In this document: piece by piece, positions 43,309 through 53,400 of the stretch
How the letters are laid out: each line of letters opens with the position of its first letter
How positions within the stretch are numbered: position 1 is the stretch's first letter
NCBI GenBank assembly: GCA_016218045.1
Contig: JACRFB010000046.1
Location: 85,704 to 149,703, forward strand
From: Ignavibacteriota bacterium
GTDB lineage: Bacteria; Bacteroidota; Ignavibacteria; SZUA-365
Reading direction: 5' to 3'
Length of the DNA: 64,000 bases
Made by a program: the position numbers and the translations under genes
Notes under the pieces: generated by a model
The model's database searches: none
What the model was told of the DNA's origin: nothing
The model's input: the letters and a program-made list of their open reading frames with translations, nothing else

Positions 43309-44348
43309 CGGACGGAGCGGAACACGAACGAATTTCCACGGTTGCGGAATTGGATGAGCGGCAATCGCGTCCGCCTGAGGCGTTGATTGCGATGATGCGA
43401 CGCCTCGACGGCGACATGCTCGTGCTCGGCGCCGGGGGCAAGATGGGTCCGACACTCGCGCGCATGGCGCGGCGCGCGTCGGATGCCGCGGGAACACGAC
43501 GCACGGTGATCGCAGTGTCGCGTTTCACCGATGCCGCGGCGCGCGAGAATCTCGCCGCGCACGGCGTGGAGACGCGTACCTGCGATCTGCTCGACGACAC
43601 GCAGCTCGCAGCGCTGCCCGGCGCGCCCAACATCATCTATCTCGCGGGCAGGAAATTCGGGGCCTCCGGGGATCCCGCCCTCACCTGGGCCATGAACACG
43701 CTGCTGCCAGCGCGGGTGCTGGCCGCGTTTCCCCGCTCTAGAATTATCGTGCTGTCCACCGGCAACGTGTATCCCTTCAGTCCCGCCGATGGACCCGGAT
43801 CACGCGAGAGCGACGCCACAGGACCGGTGGGGGAGTACGCGCAGTCGTGCCTGGGCCGCGAACGCATGGTGGAGTATCACGCGCGGCGCAACGGCACACA
43901 GGCCGCGATCATCCGTCTCAATTACGCAGTGGATCTGCGCTACGGCGTGCTGCTCGACATCGCGACACGCGTCGCGCACGGTGAAGCGGTGGAACTCGGC
44001 ATGGGCTATGTCAACGTGATCTGGCAGGCGGACGCCAATGCGGCGGCGCTGCTGGCGCTCGAGCACGCATCCGTCCCGCCCGCGGTATTCAACGTGACGG
44101 GACCGGCCGTACTGTCGGTGCGTGCCCTCGCCGCGCGTTTTGCGACCTTGTTCGGCACGGTTCCGCGCTATGCGGGAATCGAATCCGAAACGGCGCTGCT
44201 CTCCGATGCAACGTTGTTCCACGACACATTTCCATTTCCGAAAATGTCTCTCGACACGATGTGCCGTCTCGTCGCGCACTGGATATCGATCGGCGGGGAA
44301 GTGTGGAACAAACCGACCCGCTTCGAACAGCGCGGCGGGATTTTCTGA
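43305..44348 (+). CDS. NAD-dependent epimerase/dehydratase-family protein lacking the catalytic lysine
   Basis: 347 residues of the extended SDR type. The nucleotide-binding loop is GAGGKMG (residues 42-48), and IIVLSTGNVYPFSP carries the Ser/Thr of the triad near residue 151. The YxxxK motif is replaced by Y178-A-Q-S-C182, so the lysine that lowers the tyrosine pKa is a cysteine. The protein may still bind NAD(P) and a sugar but should have altered or lost redox chemistry. An N-terminal 35-residue extension precedes the Rossmann fold. The ATGA start overlaps the galactosidase gene. It may act on the sugar-acid intermediate passed to the adjacent aldolase. Confidence 0.75.
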   Translation: MTDGAEHERISTVAELDERQSRPPEALIAMMRRLDGDMLVLGAGGKMGPTLARMARRASDAAGTRRTVIAVSRFTDAAARENLAAHGVETRTCDLLDDTQLAALPGAPNIIYLAGRKFGASGDPALTWAMNTLLPARVLAAFPRSRIIVLSTGNVYPFSPADGPGSRESDATGPVGEYAQSCLGRERMVEYHARRNGTQAAIIRLNYAVDLRYGVLLDIATRVAHGEAVELGMGYVNVIWQADANAAALLALEHASVPPAVFNVTGPAVLSVRALAARFATLFGTVPRYAGIESETALLSDATLFHDTFPFPKMSLDTMCRLVAHWISIGGEVWNKPTRFEQRGGIF

Positions 44349-44379
44349 CACCGATTTTTTTCTCCATCCCGGACCTTCC

Positions 44380-45444
44380 ATGATCGATTCGATACAGGCG
44401 CTTCGTGCGCAGCTCTTTGAAGGACACGTCATCCCCGCGCACCCGCTGGCGCTTGACGCAGCGCGTGTGTTCGACGAACGCCATCAGCGCGCGCTGACGC
44501 GGTATTACCTGGACGCAGGCGCGGGCGGCATCGCCATCGGGGTGCATACCACGCAGTTCGCCGTGCACCGTCCCGATGTCGGCTTGTACAAAACACTGCT
44601 CCGTGTCACCGCCGAGGAGATCGACTCCTTCGAGCGTCGCGGCGCTGCGGCAATCGTGCGCGTCGCGGGAGTGATCGGCACCACGGGGCAGGCCGTATGG
44701 GAGGCGGGCAAGGCCGTCGAATACGGGTATCATGCGGCGTTGCTTGGGCTGGGTGCGCTGGCGCGCGCCGACGATCGCGCCCTGTTGGAACACTGCGCGC
44801 GTGTTGCCGCGGTGCTGCCCCTGTTCGGCTTCTATCTGCAACCCGCCGCGGGCGGACGCGTGTTGTCGTACGATTTCTGGCGCCGCTTCTGCGAGATCGA
44901 CAATGTTGTGGCGATCAAGATCGCCCCGTTCAACCGCTATCAGACACTCGACGTGGTTCGTGCCGTCGCCGATGCGGGGCGCGTCTCCGACATCGCGCTG
45001 TACACGGGCAATGACGATGCCATTGTCGCCGACCTTCTCACGGATTTCGACATCGGCGGAACACATCTGCGTTTTGCCGGCGGACTGCTCGGCCAGTGGG
45101 CGGTGTGGACGCGGCGGGCAGTGGAACTGCTCGACGCTGTCAAGCGCTGCCGCGCGGAAGGAGGCCGCGGCGCGGTGGAACTCCTGGCGCTCGGTGCGCA
45201 GCTCACGGATGCAAATGCCGCCGTGTTCGACGCGGCGCATGGATTTGCCGGATGCATCCCGGGCATACACGCGGTGCTCGCCGCACAGGGCCTGCTTGCC
45301 AGCGAGTGCTGCCTCGATCCGTTCGAGGTTCTCTCGCCGGGCCAGCGCGACGAGATCATGCGCGTGTCGGCCGCGTATCCGCACCTGTGCGACGACGAGT
45401 GGATATTGGCCAATAAAAAGACATGGTTTTCGGATGAAATGTAA
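44380..45444 (+). CDS. DHDPS/N-acetylneuraminate-lyase superfamily aldolase
   Basis: 354 residues, a (beta/alpha)8 class I aldolase of the DapA/NanA family, somewhat longer than the ~295 usual. The Schiff-base lysine is K180 in VVAIKIAPFNRY. The partner tyrosine Y152 is in FGFYLQPAAGG, where DapA has its YYNxP motif. IAIGVHTTQF near residue 55 matches the substrate carboxylate-binding GGTTGE region. Genuine DapA is unlikely in this setting; cleavage of a 2-keto-3-deoxy sugar acid fits better with lyase-type degradation, which is inference. It ends the carbohydrate operon, 31 bases after the SDR gene. Confidence 0.8.
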   Translation: MIDSIQALRAQLFEGHVIPAHPLALDAARVFDERHQRALTRYYLDAGAGGIAIGVHTTQFAVHRPDVGLYKTLLRVTAEEIDSFERRGAAAIVRVAGVIGTTGQAVWEAGKAVEYGYHAALLGLGALARADDRALLEHCARVAAVLPLFGFYLQPAAGGRVLSYDFWRRFCEIDNVVAIKIAPFNRYQTLDVVRAVADAGRVSDIALYTGNDDAIVADLLTDFDIGGTHLRFAGGLLGQWAVWTRRAVELLDAVKRCRAEGGRGAVELLALGAQLTDANAAVFDAAHGFAGCIPGIHAVLAAQGLLASECCLDPFEVLSPGQRDEIMRVSAAYPHLCDDEWILANKKTWFSDEM

Positions 45445-45587
45445 ATGATTACGATATTTGGAATGACACTTCTGTGACAATCGCGCACCCGCGACGCGCA
45501 ATATTTCAGGCGGCGCGGGCGGCTCCCGTCGGAGCGTCACGCGGTTCCGTCCCGCCCGGACACCGGATCACAGACACAGGAGCGGAC

Positions 45588-46739
45588 ATGGCACGCACAT
45601 CCGATATTTTCATCACCGAGGTCGCGGGCAGACGCGACCGCCGCACCTTCATTCAGCTTCCGTTCGAGCTGCACCGCGGGCAGCGCAACTGGATCCCGCC
45701 GCTGATACGCGACGAGAAGGAATATTTCGATTGCACACGCAATCCCGCCTTCGGGTACTGCGACGCGACCATGGCCCTGGCATGGCGTGACGGCCGCGCC
45801 GTCGGACGCATCATGGGAGTCATCAACCGGCGCTACAACGAGGCGACGGGCGAGCGCACCGGACGTTTCTGCTACTTCGAAACACCCGACGATGCAGCCG
45901 TGGCGCGCGCACTGCTCGGCCACGTCGAGGACTGGCTGCGGACGCGCGGCATGCGCCGCGTGGTCGGTCCCTACGGATTCTCCGATCAGGATCCCGAGGG
46001 TTTCCTTGTGGAGGGCCACGAACACATCGCGACCATCGCCACCTATTACAACGATCCGTACATCCTCCGCCTGCTCGAGGAGCAGGGGTATGGCAAGGAG
46101 ATCGACTGGGTCGTCTACAAGGTCGACATCACGCGCGAGCTTCCCGGCTGGTTCGAGGCCGTGCACCGCCGCGTGTCGTCGCGCCACGAATACCGGCTGG
46201 TGGAATTCAGCAATAAAACCGAATTACATCCCCACATCATCGCGGTGTTCCGTCTGATGAACGAATGTTACGCCGACATTTACGGATACTCGGCGTTGGA
46301 CGAGGGCGAGATGCAGTACCTCGCGAAGAAATACCTGCCCATACTGGATCCGCGTTTTATCAAGATGGTGTACTTCGGCGACACGCTCATCGGCTTTTTT
46401 ATCGGCATGCCCTGTCTCAGCGAAGGCATCCGGGCCTCACATGGGCGGCTGTTTCCGGTCGGTTTCCTGCACATCCTCCACGCAATGAAACACGCGACGC
46501 AGCTCGATCTGCTTCTGGGCGCGGTCAAGAAGGAGTTTCAGGGGCGCGGCATCGATGTGCTGATGGGTATGGCCATGATTCAAAGCGCCCGCGCCGCCGG
46601 GATCACGATGTTTGACAGTCATCACGAGCTCGAGACCAATGTGCGGATGCGCGCGGAAAACGAGCGCCTCGGCGGGGTGGTGTATAAGCGGTATCGTCTC
46701 TTCACGAAGGGGTTGGAGACGGTAGAGGGTAGATGGTAG
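45588..46739 (+). CDS. GNAT-like N-acetyltransferase family protein
   Basis: 383 residues from ATG 45588, preceded by AGGAG five bases upstream. The protein belongs to the uncharacterised YghO-like acyltransferase group: FIQLPFELHRGQRNWIPPLIRDEKEYFD, GRIMGVINRRYNE, GPYGFSDQDPEGFLVEGH, and the acetyl-CoA-binding region LLGAVKKEFQGRGIDVLMGMAMIQSA. The last residues (GRW and a TAG stop) lie inside the left outer arm of heptad array 5, and the convergent prmC ends in the same codons from the right arm. The substrate is unknown. The 143-base gap to the aldolase gene suggests its own promoter. Confidence 0.8.
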   Translation: MARTSDIFITEVAGRRDRRTFIQLPFELHRGQRNWIPPLIRDEKEYFDCTRNPAFGYCDATMALAWRDGRAVGRIMGVINRRYNEATGERTGRFCYFETPDDAAVARALLGHVEDWLRTRGMRRVVGPYGFSDQDPEGFLVEGHEHIATIATYYNDPYILRLLEEQGYGKEIDWVVYKVDITRELPGWFEAVHRRVSSRHEYRLVEFSNKTELHPHIIAVFRLMNECYADIYGYSALDEGEMQYLAKKYLPILDPRFIKMVYFGDTLIGFFIGMPCLSEGIRASHGRLFPVGFLHILHAMKHATQLDLLLGAVKKEFQGRGIDVLMGMAMIQSARAAGITMFDSHHELETNVRMRAENERLGGVVYKRYRLFTKGLETVEGRW

Positions 46740-47086
46740 ATAGTAGTTGGTAGTTGGGTAGTTGGATCTATTCGGTGTGTGTGAGGAGTCAGGAGGAAGG
46801 ATACAGGAGACACGGCTTGGCACGATTAGCTCCTCTCTCCTGTATCCTGTTTCCTCACGCTCGCGTTAGGAGTCAGGAGACAGGAGTCAGGAGACACGGC
46901 TTGGCACGATTCGCTCCTGTCTCCTGTGTCCTGTTTCCTCACACTCGCGTTAGGAGTCAGGAGACAGGAGTCAGGAGACACAGCTTGGCAGGATTAGTTC
47001 CTGTCTCCTGTCTCCTGTATCCTGTCTCCTCACACTCCCAGAGTAGATCCAACTACCCAACTACCAACTACCAACTACCATCTACC
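46728..47086. repeat. Heptad repeat array 5, nested giant inverted repeat
   Basis: Outer arms 46728-46770 and 47044-47086 are 43 bases each and complementary at 41 positions; both are GGTAGAT/AGTAGTT-type 7-mers. Between them are three tandem 84-bp units (twelve heptads each). Their shared core CACGGCTTGGCACGATT starts at 46811, 46895 and 46979. Each unit has AGGAGTC/AGGAGAC heptads, the core, then complementary TCCTGTC heptads, so it can fold on its own. Both convergent genes end inside the arms. Open frames within it are repeat translations. Confidence 0.92.
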
Positions 47087-47947
47087 AAACCCAAACACAA
47101 GCACACGCTCAATTCCGGAGTAATCAGCAATCACATCGAAACGCGTACATCCTGCGGATACAAAGATCCGCTCGATGTCGGGGCGCTGCCCCATGCCGAT
47201 CTCCAAAAACATACGGCCGCCGGGCGCGAGAAGGGCGGCCGCCAGTCCCGCGAAGCGCCGGTAAAAGGTGAGCCCGTCACGTTCGTCGGTCAGCGCCGCG
47301 CGCGGCTCATATTCGGATATTTCCCTCTGTAACTCCGCCATATCCTGCGGCGCGATGTACGGCGGATTCGACACCACGACCTCGAAGGGTCCGCCGAGCG
47401 CCTCGGGAGATCCGGTCAAAATGTCGTGCGCGAGAAAGCGGATGCGTTCCGCCACGCCGTTGCGCGCCGCGTTGTCGGCTGCAACCGCGAGAGCCGCAGC
47501 ACTGATGTCGCTCGCCGTGAGAGACGCTTTGGGCGCCTCTCGCGCGAGGACCACCGCCAGTATGCCGCTGCCCGTGCCGATGTCGAGCGCGCGCGCCTCG
47601 CCGTCCGCGGCCCGCAGCGCGGCGATGGCGGCCTCGGCCAGATGTTCGGTCTCGGGACGCGGAATCAGCACGTCGGGGGTGACACGGAAGGGCAGGGAAT
47701 AGAATTCGGTGTCGCCCATGATGTACTGCACGGGTTCCCGCGCGAGCCGCCTCCGGATCAGCGTGCGGTAGAGGACCAGTTCATCCTCTTTTACCGGCTG
47801 TTCGAAACGCAGGTACAGGTCGATGCGGCGTACGCCCAGCACGCTGCAGAGCAGCATCTCGGCCGATCGCCGCGCCTCGTCCACGCCCTGCTCCTCGAGA
47901 AAGGCCACGGACTTCCGCAGCAGCGACTGTATCGTTTCGGCGCCCAT
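47075..47947 (-). CDS. prmC: Peptide chain release factor N5-glutamine methyltransferase
   Basis: 290 residues; methylates the GGQ glutamine of release factors RF1/RF2 using S-adenosylmethionine. The N-terminal helical domain is followed by the Rossmann methyltransferase with LDIGTGSGIL (residues 121-130) and the exact catalytic NPPY (194-197). The length is normal for PrmC. It lies seven bases downstream of lon on the same strand. The last codons (FGFGRW) and the TAG stop are within the right outer arm of heptad array 5. The C-terminus is otherwise of the usual form for the family, so function is unlikely to be impaired. Confidence 0.96.
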   Translation of the reverse strand: MGAETIQSLLRKSVAFLEEQGVDEARRSAEMLLCSVLGVRRIDLYLRFEQPVKEDELVLYRTLIRRRLAREPVQYIMGDTEFYSLPFRVTPDVLIPRPETEHLAEAAIAALRAADGEARALDIGTGSGILAVVLAREAPKASLTASDISAAALAVAADNAARNGVAERIRFLAHDILTGSPEALGGPFEVVVSNPPYIAPQDMAELQREISEYEPRAALTDERDGLTFYRRFAGLAAALLAPGGRMFLEIGMGQRPDIERIFVSAGCTRFDVIADYSGIERVLVFGFGRW

Positions 47948-47953
47948 GCGTGA

Positions 47954-50356
47954 TCAGGAGATGCGCCGTCCCGCGCGCGGCAGGGGACGGAACACATGCT
48001 GTATGGCCTCGTCGATGTGTCCGACAAAGATCAGTTTCATTCCCTGTGCGATGGCGGGCGGCACGTCGCGCAGGTCGGGTTCGTTGTCCTTCGGAAGCAG
48101 CACGGTGCGTATGCCGTGTCGGCGCGCCGCGAGCAGCTTCTCGTTGAGTCCGCCGATCGCGAGCACGTCGCCGTGCAGCGTGATCTCGCCGGTCATCGCC
48201 ACGTCGCCGCGCGCGGGAATGCCGCGCACCGCCGAGAGCATCGACATCGTGAGTGTGAGGCCCGCGGAGGGACCGTCCTTCGGAATTGCGCCCTCGGGGA
48301 TGTGTACATGAATTTCGCGTTTCTCGAAGGCGCCTTCGGGGATGCCGAGCCGGTCGGTGTTCGATCGCAGCCAGCTCAGCGCCGCGTGCGCCGATTCCTT
48401 CATCACGTCGCCGAGCTGGCCCGTGAGCGTCAGCTTCTCAGCGCCGCGCATCAGTGTCACGTCCACATGCAGGATGTCGCCGCCCACGCTTGTCCACGCA
48501 AGCCCGGTGACGGAACCGACCTTGTCGCCCTGCCGTTTCTTCGGCCGCTGCTTCGGCACGCCGAGATATTCCTCCACCAGCGCGGGTGTGATTGTGTGGG
48601 CGGTGCGCGGCTGCTTCTTCTTGGCCGCCGCGTCCTCCTCCACCACGCTGCGCGCGGTCTTGCGGCAGATCGTCGCGATGTCGCGCTCGAGATTGCGCAC
48701 GCCCGCCTCCAGCGTGTACTCGCGGATGATCTTCATCAGCGAACGATCCTCGAAGCGCAGGCGGCGCGAGGCGAGTCCGTGCAGCGCGATCTGTTTGTTC
48801 ACAAGATGGCGCTTCGCGATTTCGAGCTTCTCGTGCTCGAGGTAGCCCGGCAGCTCGATGATCTCCATCCTGTCCTGCAGCGGCAGGGGAATGCCGTAGC
48901 GCACATTTGCGGTGGTGATGAACAGCACCTTCGAGAGATCAAAATCGACGTCGAGGTAGTGGTCGTTGAAGGTGTTGTTCTGTTCGGGATCGAGCACTTC
49001 GAGCATGGCCGAGGCGGGGTCGCCGTGGAAGTCGCTGCTCATCTTGTCGATCTCGTCGAGCAGAACCACAGGATTGGCGCTGCCCGCCTTTTTGATGGCC
49101 TGCGCGATCTTGCCGGGCATCGAGCCGATGTACGTGCGCCGGTGTCCGCGGATCTCGGCCTCGTCGTGCACGCCGCCGAGCGCGATGCGCACAAAGGCGC
49201 GGTTCATCGCGCGCGCGATCGACTTGCCCAGCGACGTCTTGCCCACGCCCGGGGGTCCGACGAAGCAGAGGATCTGGCCCTTGATTTCCCCGACGAGGTT
49301 TAGCACGGCGATGTGTTCGAGAATACGCTGCTTCGGCTTGTCGAGTCCGTAGTGATCGGTGTCGAGCACCGCGCGCGCGTTCACGATCGAGAGATTGTCG
49401 TCTGTATACACGCCCCAGGGCATGGCGAGCAGCCAGTCGAGATAGTTGCGCGCCACGGTCGCCTCGGGCGACATGCCGGGCATGCGCTGCAGCTTGTCGA
49501 GTTCCTCGTTGGCCTTGCGCCGCGCGTCGTCGCTCATCGCGCTCGTCGCGATGCGCGCGCGCAGCGCCTCGTACTCGTTGCCCGGTTCGGCCTCGTCCTC
49601 GTCGAGCTCGGTCTGCAGGATGCGGATCTGTTCCTGGATGAAGTACTTCCGCTGCGAGCGCTGGATGTTGTCGTGCACCTTGTTGTCGATCTCGACTTCC
49701 ATCTTCATGATGGCGATCTCGGCGCGCAGCACACGCACGGCTTCCTCGTACTGGGCCTGCAAGTCCTCCATCTCGAGTATCGCCATCTTGGTCGCCACGT
49801 CGGCGTGCATGTTGGCGGCCGCGTAGTACACCTTCCGCTGCGCGTCGTCGAGCCCCTCGAAAGCGATCAGCGTCTCGTTCGGAATATTCCTGTGCAGGCG
49901 CACGTACTCGCCGAAGAGCACGTCGAGCTGCCGCACATAGGCGCGCAGGCGGGTGGTGAGCCGCGGGCGGCGCGCAAGCTGCCGCACACGCACACGCGCG
50001 CCGTTCCCGTCGTCGGGCAGGTGCTCCTCGATCATGCCCTGCGCGAGACCGTCCACCAACACCTTCATGAGCCCGTTCGGGAGTTTGAGGACTTGCAGGA
50101 TCTTCGCGATGGTGCCGCCGCGGTGCAGGTCGCGCGGCTCGGGATCCTCGATCGCGGCGTCCTTCTGCGGACAGACAAAGATGTACTTGTCGCCTTCGAT
50201 GGAACGTGTGACGGATAACACCGATCCTTCGCGTCCGATGAGGACGGGAAAAATCATGTGCGGAAAAATGACGACGTCGCGAAGCGGGAGCAGGGGAAGA
50301 ACGTCGGGAATGATGTCGGGTGCGCTGTCTGTGTCGGCCGGTTGTTTCTTGGGCAT
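47954..50356 (-). CDS. lon: ATP-dependent Lon protease
   Basis: 800 residues, cytoplasmic AAA+ serine protease degrading misfolded and regulatory proteins. The N-terminal substrate-binding domain opens [22 protein letters not shown]. The Walker A is GPPGVGKTS (367-375) and the Walker B is [10 protein letters not shown]. The protease domain has the Ser-Lys dyad, with Ser 697 in PKDGPSAG and the lysine near residue 740 ([14 protein letters not shown]). The full set of motifs is intact. A promoter-like pair lies just upstream (50383-50412). prmC follows after six bases and is probably co-transcribed. Confidence 0.98.
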   Translation of the reverse strand: MPKKQPADTDSAPDIIPDVLPLLPLRDVVIFPHMIFPVLIGREGSVLSVTRSIEGDKYIFVCPQKDAAIEDPEPRDLHRGGTIAKILQVLKLPNGLMKVLVDGLAQGMIEEHLPDDGNGARVRVRQLARRPRLTTRLRAYVRQLDVLFGEYVRLHRNIPNETLIAFEGLDDAQRKVYYAAANMHADVATKMAILEMEDLQAQYEEAVRVLRAEIAIMKMEVEIDNKVHDNIQRSQRKYFIQEQIRILQTELDEDEAEPGNEYEALRARIATSAMSDDARRKANEELDKLQRMPGMSPEATVARNYLDWLLAMPWGVYTDDNLSIVNARAVLDTDHYGLDKPKQRILEHIAVLNLVGEIKGQILCFVGPPGVGKTSLGKSIARAMNRAFVRIALGGVHDEAEIRGHRRTYIGSMPGKIAQAIKKAGSANPVVLLDEIDKMSSDFHGDPASAMLEVLDPEQNNTFNDHYLDVDFDLSKVLFITTANVRYGIPLPLQDRMEIIELPGYLEHEKLEIAKRHLVNKQIALHGLASRRLRFEDRSLMKIIREYTLEAGVRNLERDIATICRKTARSVVEEDAAAKKKQPRTAHTITPALVEEYLGVPKQRPKKRQGDKVGSVTGLAWTSVGGDILHVDVTLMRGAEKLTLTGQLGDVMKESAHAALSWLRSNTDRLGIPEGAFEKREIHVHIPEGAIPKDGPSAGLTLTMSMLSAVRGIPARGDVAMTGEITLHGDVLAIGGLNEKLLAARRHGIRTVLLPKDNEPDLRDVPPAIAQGMKLIFVGHIDEAIQHVFRPLPRAGRRIS

Positions 50357-50382
50357 ACTGTTCCGTTGGTGTGTCAGAACAG

Positions 50383-50412
50383 CAAATTAGCCGCGAACTA
50401 TACGCCGGTCAA
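50383..50412 (-). promoter_or_regulatory. lon: Possible lon promoter
   Basis: On the minus strand TTGACC, a 17-base spacer and TAATTTG precede the lon ATG by 27 bases. The pair resembles a sigma-70 promoter and its second half also approaches the Bacteroidota TAnnTTTG element. Confidence 0.4.
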
Positions 50413-50414
50413 TG

Positions 50415-53400
50415 TCATTTGGCGTGGAGCAGCAGGACGGTGTGCTGTTCGCCTTCCCACCGCAGCGTTGCGATGTAGATTCCCGCGGGCATTTCCCCGG
50501 TGTCGAACTCGACCGTTTGTGCGCCGGCACGTGCCCATTCATCGTACAGCCGATATACGGTGCGGCCGAGAATGTCGGTGATGCGCAGCTCGACGGGTCC
50601 GGCGGCAGGCAGAGTCCACGACAGTCGCGCGGTGCCGCGAACCGGCTGCGGTGTCACAACCAGAGCCAGCGCTCCGGGATGCGGCGCTGCTCCCGCGTCG
50701 TTTCCTCCGCGCGCGCTCCCGTAAAGCTGTACATACACGGTGTCGGTACAGGGGGAATCCGCCACCAGCGCGAGCGTGGCGCTGTCGTCGCCGTGCACCA
50801 GCGGACGGTATGTGATCGCGACTGTCTGACTGTCGCGTGCCGCTATCCACATCGTGTCCTGTGGAACGGCCCGATACACGGATCCGGCGCCTATCAGTAT
50901 CGGCGGCAACAGACGGAGCGGACGATCGGAGTGATTTCGCACGGTGCACGTCTCCCGTGTTGAATCACCCGGTGTGGTGATGCCGAAGCGCAGGGGCGCG
51001 GGCGTGGCGGTGAATGACATTGAATCGCGTCTCAACAGGACGGGAAGTTCGATCGGCGCCACGCCGCTATCGGCGGTGCCGATTTGCAGCACGGCGTGCC
51101 GTGTGCCGGTAAATCCTGCTTCTGCGCAGAGCAGCATGGCGAGCTGTGTTCCGGCCGCAAGTGTCATAGGCACGGGCACGGAAGGCGTCACGCGTAACAC
51201 ATCGCCGGGTATGCAGGCAACGGATGTGAGGACGATGGCACGCGAGGAGAGGTTCGCCAGCCGCACGGTGTCGCAGAGTCCCGTCGCGCCGCACGGATCG
51301 AGGACAAGAGTGATGCTGTCGCGTGTGAAGGCGAGTTCCTCGAGTACGGCGCGCCCGGTAACCGACACGTGCAGTGTGTCGTTGCATGGTGCGCGTACCA
51401 CTGCATGCAGTACTCCCCGTAATTGTTCCTTCTGCACGGGTTGGTACTCCAGTGTCCAATCACGGATCGATCCGGCGGCAATGGCTGCGGGATACGTCAC
51501 GGGTGTGATGCGGCAGGGGGCCGTGCCGGCGTCCAACCACATCGTGTCAATCTGTTGATCCAGCACGCCGGTGTTGCGGAAACGCACCGTCGCAGTTCTC
51601 GACGATCCGATGCGCACGGCCGCGAAGTCGCAGTTATTGTGATCCGGAATGATGCCGTTCCGCTCGCCATTGCCCGCAAGGCGGATGAACATCGTGTCGG
51701 GACACTCGGCAGTCAGCACGCCGATGATTGTCGCAGCCGCTCCCGCCATCTTCGGCCGGAACGTAACGCCGAAGGCGAGTGCCGCACCTTGTTGTACTAC
51801 CGAAGGCATGGGAGGTGTGCCGAGGGAAAACACATCCGCGCCAGCGCGCAGTGTGATGGCGCGTATGGTGCGCATTGTTGTGCTTGTATTGCGCAGCAGG
51901 AAGGAGCGCGCGGCCATGCCGCCAACGCAGCGTCGCAGCACGGTGACCGTATCACCCTCGAGGCGCAATTCGGGCACGTCGCGCTGCGCGGTGAGGGAGA
52001 TACGCGTGCTCCCGCCCGCGGCCGCGTCGTTGTGCAGCAACACGAGGTCGCTGTGATTCTTGCCGTTGACCTCGGCCTGGAACTGTATCAGCAATCGTAC
52101 GGAATCACCCTGATGTACTCTGACGGGAAAGACGGGTGTCACGATGCGAAAGCGGGCGCTGTCCGGGCCCTCGAAGTGATACTGGCGCAGTTCCAGCACA
52201 CCCGCGCCCGCGTTGCGGACCAGGACGCTGTCGCGCACCGCAGCCGGGCACGTCTGCGCGCGAAACGTCTGTTGCGCCGCGACATCGATGCGCGGCGGTT
52301 CCGTACTCTGACCCTGTATGGTGCACGTCTCACGTCCGCCGCAGGGACCGGACCACACCACCGTGAGCTGTGCCGTCGACAAACCCGCGCGTGCCGGCGC
52401 GTACCGTACTGTCAGCGCCAGACTGTCGCCGAACGCGAAGGGCAGGGTGGGCGGGTGCAGTATATCGATTCCGTCTCTGCTCCCGCCGAGTATCAACGAG
52501 TCGACGTATACACGTCCGTTCCCCATGCGACGCAGCAACAGCGGGGCGTAGAGGGTGTCGCCGGGGGAGGCCGGCCCCAGGGTGATATGTGTGGATGGTG
52601 TGAACATCAGCGCGTTCTGTACTGCGCGACCGGCAAAATGCAGTGGCAGCGAGTCGGCGCGGCAGCCGCTGAAGCCCACGATATGCCGTGCGCTCACGCT
52701 GCCCGTATCGCGCGTGGCTGTGATGTATGTCACTCGGACGGACATGCTCACACCCGAATCGAGCTGCACACCGAGTGTCGTCACGTCCGGAATAAAGGCG
52801 TCGGAGCCGGAGGTTTTCACCCAGCGCGTGAGTTCGAGGGGCACATCGCCGTCGTTGCGCAGTGTGAGCAGTGTGTCGCGTGAGGACCCTATGCAGACTT
52901 CGCCGAAATCGACCACGCGCGGTTCCACTGTCATCTGCTCGGTGAACGCGGCGCCGTAACAACTCAGCAGCCGTCGCGACGGACACGCACTGTCTCCGAT
53001 CGACAATTCCACATCGGCATAGTGCGGACCTGAATGTACGGGTGTGAAACGGACCGTGAAGTCCGTTGCGGCGGTAAGCTCCGTGCCGGGTGCCGGTGCG
53101 ATGATGCTGAACGCGGCGTCACCCGCGAGCACTCGCCAGCCCAGGAAGCGCGGCGGCGGCATCCCGAGCGGTGTCACAGTCACCTGACTGTCAAGCGATT
53201 GACCCTGGCACACTCGGGGAAACGTGAGCACGGGATCGAACTGCGCGCCGTTCAACATCCTCCTGCCCGATACTGCGACGCGCTCACGTTGGGTTGTGGG
53301 ATCATTTGATGTAATGAGGCACGTGTCGGCGAGTGTGCCTGAAAATGACGGACCCGGCGACCATTGTACAAGGACCGTCACGGAATCACCGGCAGGCACG

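Noticed and set aside
44380..45444. dapA (lysine biosynthesis)
   Set aside because: The superfamily residues fit, but the length and the carbohydrate operon context argue for a sugar-acid aldolase.
46754..47332. Open frame of 192 codons through array 5 into prmC
   Set aside because: Its translation is a repeat of the 84-bp unit followed by antisense of prmC.
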